A DNA stretch of 12,589 bases, taken from the NCBI GenBank assembly GCA_022615215.1, contig JAKEHD010000027.1:1-12589 (forward strand), given 5' to 3'. Under the pieces are notes generated by a model. That model was not told the origin of the DNA, made no database searches, and saw nothing but the letters and a program-made list of their open reading frames with translations. This document shows positions 6,902 through 12,589 of the stretch, piece after piece. The DNA is from Blastocatellia bacterium. GTDB lineage: Bacteria; Acidobacteriota; Blastocatellia; UBA7656. How positions within the stretch are numbered: position 1 is the stretch's first letter; every line of letters starts with the position of its first letter. Both the position numbers and the translations under genes were made by a program.

Positions 6902-6930
6902 GATATATCACATGCGGAGAAGCTATTCAA
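6902..6930 (-). promoter_or_regulatory. Candidate promoter for the hypothetical gene
   Basis: On the minus strand TTGAAT (6925-6930) and TATATC (6902-6907) are separated by exactly 17 bp, each matching the sigma70 consensus at four positions. It lies in the 221-bp space (6760-6980) between ytxJ and the hypothetical gene and would give a leader of about 135 nt containing the palindrome at 6815-6834. Confidence 0.45.
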
Positions 6931-6980
6931 TTCGTGACAGGGGTTTGTCGCGGCAGGCTCTCTGGCCGTTGTGATTTCAA

Positions 6981-7391
6981 TCAGGAGTCCGCCGTTTCTA
7001 AAACATCGCTCGCGGCTCGGATAGCCTCTTCGAGGGACTCGGCGGTTATTGAAAAATGGGAAGCGTTCCACACCTGTCGCCCGTTGCGCACAAGGATGGC
7101 CTGCGGGCTTTCGTGACGCACGCGGAGGCGGGCTTCGATTTCATCGGATACGCGGCGGGCCGATTGCACCGTTATAAGGTTGTAGGTCACGCCCGGAAGG
7201 GCGGCTTCAAGGTGAGACTTGAACTCCCGAAATGCGCGGGCGCTGATGGGACAGGTCGCGCTGTGCTTGAAGAGCAAAACGGGACGCTCATCGGATTCGG
7301 CGAGCGCCTGATCGAGTTCTTCGACGTTTTTCAGTTCTTTCAAATCGCCCTCCACTTCGAAAGCCGACACTTCCGGTCGGGCTACTGACAT
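6981..7391 (-). CDS. ytxJ: Bacillithiol-system redox protein YtxJ (DUF2847, monothiol bacilliredoxin-like)
   Basis: Small cytoplasmic thioredoxin-fold protein (136 aa). The signature is LLFKHSATCPISARAF with a single cysteine at residue 47 (motif TCPIS), followed by the family's HESPQAILVRNGRQVW and ASHFSIT segments. Family members are assigned to the bacillithiol system, where a monothiol cysteine is thought to remove or sense bacillithiol on oxidised protein thiols. The length is slightly above the roughly 110 residues usual for the family because of an acidic N-terminal extension. The ATG at 7391 has no clear Shine-Dalgarno. It is transcribed divergently from the first VWFA gene across a 262-bp space. 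No bacillithiol biosynthesis gene lies in the window. Confidence 0.88.
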   Translation of the reverse strand: MSVARPEVSAFEVEGDLKELKNVEELDQALAESDERPVLLFKHSATCPISARAFREFKSHLEAALPGVTYNLITVQSARRVSDEIEARLRVRHESPQAILVRNGRQVWNASHFSITAESLEEAIRAASDVLETADS

Positions 7392-7420
7392 CGGGTTATC
7401 GCATATCTTTTAGCAATCGC

Positions 7421-7450
7421 TTCAAGTCCTTTGCAAGTCGATTCTACAAT
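7421..7450 (+). promoter_or_regulatory. Candidate promoter of the first VWFA gene
   Basis: A near-consensus -10 box TACAAT lies at 7445-7450. The best -35 at proper spacing is weak (TTCAAG, 7421-7426, spacer 18). Transcription would begin about 200 nt before the start codon. On the other strand TTGCAA and TAAAAG in the same interval could drive ytxJ, so this is probably a divergent promoter region. The rest of 7392-7653 holds only the hairpin at 7553-7581. Confidence 0.4.
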
Positions 7451-7552
7451 AAAAGCGAGCGATCATGTTGATAAAAAAATTCGACCTGCGGGCCACGCAA
7501 CTGCAACCTTGAGACATCACACTCCGGGGATGATCCAGGGTGGAATGGTTCT

Positions 7553-7581
7553 GTCCGTGCAAACGCCCACGATGCACGGAC
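7553..7581 (+). promoter_or_regulatory. Leader hairpin upstream of the first VWFA gene
   Basis: gtccgtgca (7553-7561) and tgcacggac (7573-7581) form a perfect 9-bp stem with an 11-nt loop, 72 nt before the ATG at 7654. No T-run follows directly, so a simple terminator is unlikely. It could stabilise the mRNA or control translation. Confidence 0.45.
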
Positions 7582-7653
7582 GCCCGGTCAGAAGAAATAA
7601 TCTTTACGCGAGCCTATCTCGCTAATTCCAAATCGAATCAACGGAGTTTCAGC

Positions 7654-9501
7654 ATGCGCCCCAAATCTTTAAATCCGCTCCTGGCCGCTGCCTTGATAGC
7701 CGCTATGGTTGTTTCGGCGCTGCCGCATACCTTTGCAGGAACCGGCGCGGGGTATCACTCTGAATCCCAACAACGATCGCGCCCCCGTCGCGGCAAGAAC
7801 GGTTCGAGAGTGAACGATGCTTCAGGCGACCGATCCGCCGACCGGGACGACCGGAGCGACGCCGGAACCGATCATATCCCTGAAGGCTCGCAGCCGATCC
7901 CTGTTGACACGGAAGATAAACCCGCAGCCGCAGGCACGAAAGAACCCGCTCCGACTCCGACAAACCGGCTTGAGAACAAAAAACAGCCGGAAGCCGCCGC
8001 CACGCAGAGTCAGGACCGAACCGAGCAGCGCCGCCAGCCTGCGCCCTTCGACCGTCCGCCGCTCGTCAGCGGCTCGCGCACGGGGCAGGATTCCTCGTCT
8101 CGGACTTCGCAACCCTCGCAGGATTCCGCGCCCGTTTACACGCCGTCGCCCCGGTCTGAGCCGCCCGCAACAGGTCGCGCAAGGAACGACCGACGACCGA
8201 CAACCAACGACAGACGCGCGCCGCAATACGACCCGCCGCCTGCAACAGACCCCGCAAGCAATGACCGACGACGAACGACGGACGACGGACGAGGGACGAC
8301 GGACGATACGGGCAGGCAGCCTCCTGTGCTCAATCGCCCGTCGGAGTCGCGCCGTCGCAGCGAACCGCGCGAAGAGCAGCCGCCTGTGCTTCGTCGCCCA
8401 TCGGATTCGCGCTCTCGCGGAGAAGAGCGGCCTCGAAATTCAGACGCCGATTATCCGTCGAGCGACGGGCCAGCTCGCGACTCGTCGAATCAGCCCGCGC
8501 CCGATGAGGACGAACCTTTAAAGCTGAATGCCACGCTCGTCAACATCCCCGTACTCGTCAGCGACCGGTCGGGCCGCTACGTGCCTCAGCTTTCCGCAAA
8601 CGACTTTTTGCTCTACGAAGACGGGGTGCAGCAGGAGGTCGCTTTCTTCGGCAATGAGAAAGTGCCTTTCAAGGTGGCGCTCCTGCTCGACGTAAGCCCA
8701 AGCGTGCAGGGAAACATGGAAGATATTCAGGATGCGGCCATGGAGTTCGTGCAGCAGATGCGCTCGCAGGACGAGATCATGGTCGTCTCCTTCGACAAGC
8801 AAATACATTTTTTGACAGGCTTCACAAATGATCGTCGCCAGTTGGAATACGCCATCCGAAGCACGAGCACAGGTTCGGGCACGAGCGTCTACGATGCAGT
8901 CTACGAGACGGTCGCAAGCCGTATGCGCAACGTCGAGGGCCGCAAGGCGCTCATACTATTTTCTGATGGCGAGGACACAACGAGCAGCCGCGCCAGCTAT
9001 GATGATGCGGTCGAACTCGTCACCGAATCCGATGTGCTCGTATACGGGTTGCGATATCCGGGCAGCAACTACCGCCGCAATCCCTGGCCGAGCACCAGAA
9101 ATCCCATCCCGCAAATTCCCTTCCCCCTTCCCATCCCCTGGCCCATTCCCTGGCCGCGACGCCGGGGAGGGAATTTCACCGCTTCGAATCCGAATATGAA
9201 TGCTGCGGCGGACTCGCAATGGCGCAGGCAGCGCGGCCAGAGGGATTTCATGGAAGACATAACGACCGCAGGCGGCGGCCCTGTCTATGACGCCGAGCAG
9301 ATAAGCGATCTCAGGCGGCTCGCCTCTCGCATCGCAGAAGAACTGCGCCACGTCTACATGATAAGTTACTACCCGACCAACGCGCTCTCGAACGGCGGCT
9401 ATCGTGATGTGCGCATCCGCGTGAGAGGCCGCTCCGACATAGCCGTGCGACACCGTCGCGGTTACAACGCTCAGGAAGCAGGCAGAAGGCCGGGCACGTG
9501 A
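7654..9501 (+). CDS. Secreted VWFA-related acidobacterial protein 1
   Basis: Exported 615-aa protein. The ATG at 7654 is preferred over an in-frame ATG at 7540 because cggag lies 7 nt upstream and a signal peptide then begins the protein (PLLAAALIAAMVVSALPHTFA, cleavage near residue 27). Residues 30-285 are a low-complexity linker rich in Pro, Arg, Asp and Ser, partly built from nucleotide repeats. From about residue 290 runs the VWFA-related acidobacterial domain (TIGR03436 type): LNATLVNIPVLVSDRSG, NDFLLYEDG, the MIDAS motif D346-x-S348-x-S350, T410 in GTS, and SDGED at 438. An X-Pro stretch (about 476-502) interrupts the domain late. It ends with VYMISYYP and RRGYN, typical for the family. 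Function is unknown; metal-dependent adhesion or an assembly role outside the cell is inference. Confidence 0.88.
   Translation: MRPKSLNPLLAAALIAAMVVSALPHTFAGTGAGYHSESQQRSRPRRGKNGSRVNDASGDRSADRDDRSDAGTDHIPEGSQPIPVDTEDKPAAAGTKEPAPTPTNRLENKKQPEAAATQSQDRTEQRRQPAPFDRPPLVSGSRTGQDSSSRTSQPSQDSAPVYTPSPRSEPPATGRARNDRRPTTNDRRAPQYDPPPATDPASNDRRRTTDDGRGTTDDTGRQPPVLNRPSESRRRSEPREEQPPVLRRPSDSRSRGEERPRNSDADYPSSDGPARDSSNQPAPDEDEPLKLNATLVNIPVLVSDRSGRYVPQLSANDFLLYEDGVQQEVAFFGNEKVPFKVALLLDVSPSVQGNMEDIQDAAMEFVQQMRSQDEIMVVSFDKQIHFLTGFTNDRRQLEYAIRSTSTGSGTSVYDAVYETVASRMRNVEGRKALILFSDGEDTTSSRASYDDAVELVTESDVLVYGLRYPGSNYRRNPWPSTRNPIPQIPFPLPIPWPIPWPRRRGGNFTASNPNMNAAADSQWRRQRGQRDFMEDITTAGGGPVYDAEQISDLRRLASRIAEELRHVYMISYYPTNALSNGGYRDVRIRVRGRSDIAVRHRRGYNAQEAGRRPGT
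8161..8304. repeat. gacggac heptamer blocks in a 75-bp tandem duplication inside VWFA gene 1
   Basis: A first block has gaccgac, gaccgac, aaccaac, gacagac in phase (8188-8215). A second has six in-phase 7-mers (8263-8304), mostly gacggac. The flanks ccgcccgcaacagg (8161) and ccgcctgcaacaga (8236) show that the block and its border were duplicated with a 75-bp offset. Because seven is not a multiple of three, the repeat is read as a 7-residue period (RRTTDDG-like), and 21 nt restores frame. Confidence 0.88.
8317..8436. repeat. 60-bp tandem duplication in VWFA gene 1
   Basis: The segment from 8317 is repeated from 8377 with divergence. It encodes two 20-residue units, each starting QPPVL and continuing RPS-S/D-SR. 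It extends the charged linker before the VWFA domain. The related phrase PPVLRR also occurs in the linker of VWFA protein 2. Confidence 0.8.
9079..9176. repeat. X-Pro hexanucleotide stretch with inverted ends
   Basis: Repeated 6-nt units of the type ccc-att, ccc-ttc and ccc-tgg encode alternating proline and Ile/Phe/Leu/Trp, inserted in the VWFA domain after the YGLRYPG strand. aaattccct (9113-9121) and agggaattt (9168-9176) are exact complements flanking the core, so the DNA can also form a hairpin. Confidence 0.7.
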
Positions 9502-9528
9502 TCTGTGCATGGGAGCAGGAGCCTTCGG

Positions 9529-9698
9529 CGACGCGGAGAGTGGGAGACGCGGAGACGCGGCGGGGGAGAGACGCGGAGAGGGGGCGACGCGGCGAGAGAT
9601 TGATTTTCCAACTCTCCCCGTGTCCCCGTGTCCCCGCGTCCCCGTGTCGTCTTCATGTCTCCGCGTCTCCGCGTCCCCGTGTCTCCGCGTCTTCTCCC
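9529..9698. repeat. Octamer agacgcgg tandem repeat with inverted arm
   Basis: Nine 8-bp words in perfect phase run from 9529 to 9600 (cgacgcgg, agacgcgg, with variants such as agaggggg). After a 10-nt AT-rich centre, the other arm holds octamers of the complementary type (cgtgtccc, cgcgtccc, cgcgtctc) from 9619 to 9690, with a phase jump near 9655. The arms would form a GC-rich hairpin of about 80 bp per arm with mismatches. It separates the two VWFA genes and may stop or slow transcription. The remainder of the 357-bp gap (9502-9858) holds the leader of VWFA gene 2. Confidence 0.92.
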
Positions 9699-9736
9699 AA
9701 CCCTTCCATTACCCGAATAGGGGACCATACCTTCGT

Positions 9737-9765
9737 TTGACTCGATTCCGCGCTTGTACGAGAAT
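9737..9765 (+). promoter_or_regulatory. Candidate promoter of the second VWFA gene
   Basis: TTGACT (9737-9742) has five of six consensus bases. After a 17-bp spacer the -10 is the weaker GAGAAT (9760-9765). It lies just after the octamer hairpin, consistent with separate transcription of the second gene, and would give a leader of roughly 85 nt. Confidence 0.4.
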
Positions 9766-9787
9766 TCAATTACGCTCAATATCGGTT

Positions 9788-9840
9788 GCGGTCCTATGGC
9801 GTAAAGGTCTGGACCGCGCAGTTGTCGGCATCCTTTTTTT
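9788..9840 (+). promoter_or_regulatory. Leader hairpin and T-run before VWFA gene 2
   Basis: gcggtcc (9788-9794) and ggaccgc (9811-9817) form a perfect 7-bp stem with a 16-nt loop. Seven T bases follow at 9834-9840, too far from this stem for a standard terminator. An attenuator with an alternative fold, or a simple structured leader, is possible. The ribosome binding site ggaggt (9848-9853) follows 5 nt before the ATG. Confidence 0.4.
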
Positions 9841-9858
9841 AACTGGCGGAGGTAGGTC

Positions 9859-12408
9859 ATGAAAGTTTCAGCCCCCACCGCATTTTGCGGTATTTCACAC
9901 AGTCGCTTCACATTCATCGCCGTAGTATCGGCCCTCTTGTTTATCTCGTTCGCAGCCGCGCCCGGCATAAAGATTTCTTTCTTGTCGCGCGCCGAAAACT
10001 CTTCGGTTCGAGTGGAGACTTTTACGTTGAAGCCGAACGGAAGCCTACAGGTCGAAAACGCGCTCGGTTCCACGCGCGTCGAGACCTGGAACAATAACAC
10101 CGCGCGAATAGTCGCAGAAAAAGAGGGCGGCGGCGCTTTGCTGCCCTCCGAAGTCGTGATGATGGGCGCTCAGAACACCATCATCATTCAATGCAGACAG
10201 ACGGGCAGCCCCGGCCGTATAAACCTGATGATATACGCCCCCGAAGGCGCTCGCCTTCAAGTCACAGGCGGCGCGGGTCTCGTCGAGGTCATAGGCTCGC
10301 TTGCGGGCGCTGTGGTCGAGACGACGAGCGGCAATATAGGTTATCAATTGCCCGGCTCCGAAGATGCGAGCGTCGCGATGGAATCCACGAGGGGAACCGT
10401 GCGCTCGAAGCTTCAACTCGCTTCTTCAGAGAACGCCGGCCCCCGAAGGCTTCGAGGGCGAATCGGCAGCGGGAGTTCGCCCATAATACTCAACTCTCAG
10501 AGCGGCAACATAACTCTGTCGCCCGCCCCATACACGTCGACCGTCGCAAAAGTCAGAGACGATGGCGCGAGCGCGGATGCTCCCGCCGGAGCGAGCGGCG
10601 GCACGCCTTCCAATAGCGGCTCTCAACCGTCTTATCGAACGTCGCCTTCGCAACAAAACGACCGCCCCGTTTATAACGGCAACGATCCGTACTCTCAGAA
10701 CCGCAGCGCCGGTCGTCCGCAATCCGGCGGGCAGCAGTCTGCCGGAGGAAGGGTGGTCGATTTTGCCGGGAGCGATCAGGGGAGCGAAGAAAGCACTACG
10801 TATCGCGGCGGCCCTTTCACGCGACCGCGAGAAGAACGCAACACTCGAAGCGGCTCATCGGGAGTGGGGGTCAAAATAATTCCTTCCAACGAAACGCTGA
10901 ACGGGCCGCGTAATACCAATCCATCGGTCACGAGCGGCAATCGAAATCCGCAGGGCAACACTCAGTCGCCTTATCCGCAAAACGCGCCCGACCCGAACAG
11001 TTCGCCTTCGACCGGAGGCGGTTCGGTCGTATTCGGAGGGACCGATCAAAGCAGCGATGAAAACACCACGTATCGCGGCGGCCCTTTCACGCGCCCGCGA
11101 GAAGAGCGCACCACGCGAAGCGGCTCGTCCGGTTTGCGAGTCAGGATCATCCCCTCCGGCAAGCCGCTCGGCACCCCCGGTGATGCGAATGGTTCGGTCT
11201 ACGATCGGCCCCGCGATCAAGGCAATCAAAGGAACGATCCCAATCTCTGGCCCGAAGAGCCGACCGCGCAGAAGAATCCGCGCGCGTCAGGGCCTGACAG
11301 TCGTCAATATCCGAACGAGGAGCCGCCGCGCCCGAATTATAATCCCGGCGCTGCTTCGCCCCGACCCGTAGACCCGAACGGGCCATTCGGTGACGCGGCG
11401 TCGAATGATGCTCGAAGGGGAGCGCCGCCCGTTTTGCGCCGCGACCACGCAGCCAACGAGGAAAAAAGTCTTCCTGTTGATGCGCCTGCTTCAACCACTC
11501 CTGCCGGAGAGCCTGCCGAAGAGGGCGGCGGGGACGGAGATGCCATCGTGCTCAATGCATCGCTCGTCAACCTGAACGTGAGCGTGACCGACCGCTCAGG
11601 GGTCGCTTTGCAGAAGCTGAAAAAAGAAGACTTCGAGGTGTCTGAAAACAATCAGCAGCAAGCAATCGAATACTTCGCTCCGTCTTCAGCCCCCTTCAAC
11701 CTCGTGCTGATATTGGACCTGTCGGGTTCGATACAGGACAAGCTGAAGATCGTCAAATCGGCGGCGCTTCGCTTCATAGACGAGATCGGCCCACAAGATA
11801 GAGTAGCCGTTCTGGCCTTCACACACGATATACACGTCATATCGCAGTTGACCTCCAACCGCGACCTTTTGCGCCAGAGGATCAAATCGATAGAGAACCC
11901 GGCGGGCGGCACGGTCTTTTACGAAGTGATGTGGTGGGCGGTTGCCGACACGCTCAAAGACACACAGGGACAGCGCAATGCTATAGTCGTCATGACGGAC
12001 GGCGTGGACAGTTCGCTCGACCGCTACAATCCTGCGCCCACTCGCGTGACCTTCGAGCAGCTTGCGCGCCGTCTCGAAGAGAGCGATGTGATAGTCTTTC
12101 CGATCTATCTCGACACCGAATACGAAGAGGTCTTCGAGCGCGGCAACGCTTCGTCGGAGTCTTATTTCATCGCACGCACGCAGCTTGAGCGAATATCGGA
12201 GTTGACCGGCGGGCAGATATTCCGGGCCGAAAAGGTCAACGATCTTTCGGGCGTCTACAAGAAAGTGGCCGAGGCCATTCGCACGGTCTACAGTGTGGGT
12301 TACTACTCGACAAACCCCGAACGCGACGGAACCTTCCGCCGCGTGCGCGTGAGGGTAGACCGCTCAGGGGCCGCCGTGCGCACTCGCAAGGGCTACTACG
12401 CAAAGTGA
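9859..12408 (+). CDS. Secreted VWFA-related acidobacterial protein 2 with beta-rich N-terminal domain
   Basis: Exported 849-aa protein; ATG 9859 has a strong ribosome site (ggaggt). A hydrophobic signal or anchor covers residues 17-34. Residues 49-230 form a beta-strand-rich region (LQVENALGSTRVETW, LQVTGGAGLVEVIGS, VVETTSGNIGY, NSQSGNITL) resembling DUF4097-type adhesin-like beta-helices. A disordered Ser/Gly/Asn/Pro/Arg linker follows, containing a near-identical duplicated block (TTYRGGPFTRPREER). From about residue 560 lies the VWFA-related acidobacterial domain: LNASLVNLNVSVTDRSG, EDFEVSENN, MIDAS D620-x-S622-x-S624, T685, and TDGVDS with D714. It ends VYSVGYYST and RKGYYAK. All MIDAS residues are intact. 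Tandem placement with the other VWFA gene suggests related roles on the cell surface, but the function is unknown. Confidence 0.88.
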   Translation: MKVSAPTAFCGISHSRFTFIAVVSALLFISFAAAPGIKISFLSRAENSSVRVETFTLKPNGSLQVENALGSTRVETWNNNTARIVAEKEGGGALLPSEVVMMGAQNTIIIQCRQTGSPGRINLMIYAPEGARLQVTGGAGLVEVIGSLAGAVVETTSGNIGYQLPGSEDASVAMESTRGTVRSKLQLASSENAGPRRLRGRIGSGSSPIILNSQSGNITLSPAPYTSTVAKVRDDGASADAPAGASGGTPSNSGSQPSYRTSPSQQNDRPVYNGNDPYSQNRSAGRPQSGGQQSAGGRVVDFAGSDQGSEESTTYRGGPFTRPREERNTRSGSSGVGVKIIPSNETLNGPRNTNPSVTSGNRNPQGNTQSPYPQNAPDPNSSPSTGGGSVVFGGTDQSSDENTTYRGGPFTRPREERTTRSGSSGLRVRIIPSGKPLGTPGDANGSVYDRPRDQGNQRNDPNLWPEEPTAQKNPRASGPDSRQYPNEEPPRPNYNPGAASPRPVDPNGPFGDAASNDARRGAPPVLRRDHAANEEKSLPVDAPASTTPAGEPAEEGGGDGDAIVLNASLVNLNVSVTDRSGVALQKLKKEDFEVSENNQQQAIEYFAPSSAPFNLVLILDLSGSIQDKLKIVKSAALRFIDEIGPQDRVAVLAFTHDIHVISQLTSNRDLLRQRIKSIENPAGGTVFYEVMWWAVADTLKDTQGQRNAIVVMTDGVDSSLDRYNPAPTRVTFEQLARRLEESDVIVFPIYLDTEYEEVFERGNASSESYFIARTQLERISELTGGQIFRAEKVNDLSGVYKKVAEAIRTVYSVGYYSTNPERDGTFRRVRVRVDRSGAAVRTRKGYYAK
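9966..9983. repeat. 18-bp exact copy of the intergenic repeat at 3764-3781
   Basis: The 18 bases from cataaag to tttctt are identical at the two places. Here they encode residues about 36-42 (GIKISFL), directly after the hydrophobic signal segment of VWFA protein 2; the other copy is noncoding. Confidence 0.85.
10741..11175. repeat. Intragenic duplication in VWFA gene 2 (270-bp offset)
   Basis: The segment from 10741 recurs from 11011. The core tatcgcggcggccctttcac is identical at 10801 and 11071, and the flanks are diverged. It encodes two units of about 50 residues (VV-F-G-DQ-S-E/D followed by TTYRGGPFTRPREER, TRSGSSG and V-IIPS), spaced 90 residues apart by unrelated Asn/Pro-rich sequence. 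The core is more conserved than its surroundings. Confidence 0.9.
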
Positions 12409-12417
12409 TGAGAAAGA

Positions 12418-12438
12418 CCGCCTTCCGCCTTCCGCCCT
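12418..12438. repeat. ccgcctt heptamer run after VWFA gene 2
   Basis: Three in-phase 7-mers, ccgcctt, ccgcctt and ccgccct, start 9 bp after the stop codon and run directly into the hairpin at 12435. This is another word of the same repeat style seen elsewhere in the window. Confidence 0.8.
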
Positions 12439-12478
12439 CAGCCATAAGCGATCAGGCTTATGGCTGAGGGCCAGCCTT
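12435..12478 (+). terminator. Strong hairpin terminator after VWFA gene 2
   Basis: ccctcagccataagc (12435-12449) and its exact complement (12456-12470) form a perfect 15-bp stem with loop gatcag. A T-containing tail (ttatttt, after ccagcc) follows a few bases later, less compact than in a textbook intrinsic terminator. Placement 26 bp after the stop codon fits transcription termination. Confidence 0.7.
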
Positions 12479-12533
12479 ATTTTGATCGCGCGCTCACGCG
12501 ATTTCCTTTCACCGATTTGTCCGGCAGCGGAGC

Positions 12534-12589
12534 GTGGTCGCGTAATCGCGTGGTCGCGTAATCGCGTGGTCGCGTAATCGCGTGGTCGC
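12534..12589. repeat. 16-bp tandem array cut by the window end
   Basis: Two alternating octamers, gtggtcgc and gtaatcgc, make a 16-bp unit repeated 3.5 times with no mismatch up to the last base. The array continues outside the window. No inverted arm is visible on this side; the 12479-12533 stretch before it holds nothing recognised. Confidence 0.95.

Noticed and set aside
7431..7625. Small open frame in the leader of VWFA gene 1
   Set aside because: No ATG start, no ribosome site, no recognisable protein features; it overlaps the leader hairpin.
7540..7653. Longer VWFA protein 1 starting at 7540
   Set aside because: The extension would precede the signal peptide and include the leader hairpin; the ATG at 7654 has a ribosome site and puts the signal peptide at the N-terminus.
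7817..8521. 234-codon open frame in another + frame inside VWFA gene 1
   Set aside because: It exists because the linker repeats lack stops in all frames; the product is a low-complexity Arg/Pro/Thr string and it lies within a gene with a clear signal peptide and domain.
9498..9862. Open frames across the octamer hairpin
   Set aside because: They translate repeat DNA into Arg/Ser/Pro/Val periodic sequence and lack any start signal.

Overview
The window most likely comes from an Acidobacteriota genome, probably class Blastocatellia. The main evidence is two large secreted proteins ending in the VWFA-related domain that is characteristic of acidobacteria. Abundant ATA isoleucine codons and intergenic spaces filled with short-word tandem repeats agree with this. 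The assignment is inferred from family knowledge and has not been tested by a search.

Layout. On the + strand at 49-3742 lie folC (folate polyglutamylation), a Nudix hydrolase of the ADP-ribose pyrophosphatase type, a PlsC-like acyltransferase (phosphatidic acid synthesis) and a CPBP/CAAX-like intramembrane protease. The Nudix and plsC genes overlap by ATGA and the protease follows 56 bp later, so these three look like one transcript. On the - strand at 3848-7391 lie a GT-C/GT39-like membrane glycosyltransferase, a conserved-looking hypothetical protein with atypical isoleucine codon use, and a YtxJ-type bacillithiol redox protein. On the + strand at 7654-12408 lie two exported, proline/arginine/serine-rich VWFA proteins in tandem, each with its own leader hairpin. 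A strong terminator-like hairpin follows at 12435-12470.

The most striking thing is a layer of short-word repeats over the genes. At least nine loci carry tandem words of 7, 8, 9 or 16 bp. Several are arranged as two inverted arms that would form a long hairpin. The words differ between loci (ctgatag, gacggac, ggatgaa, aaaaggc, cttccgc, an octamer agacgcgg, a nonamer cacagattt), but the architecture is the same. They resemble the STRR heptamer repeats described in filamentous cyanobacteria. Some lie between genes, where they may end transcription. Three lie inside reading frames without breaking them: two in the glycosyltransferase and one in the first VWFA protein, where a 7-nt word is read as a 7-residue peptide period. 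This is the best candidate for an undescribed system here: a word-agnostic process that makes hairpins and also adds peptide linkers.

No CRISPR array, tRNA, rRNA, transposase, phage gene or recognisable defence cassette was seen.
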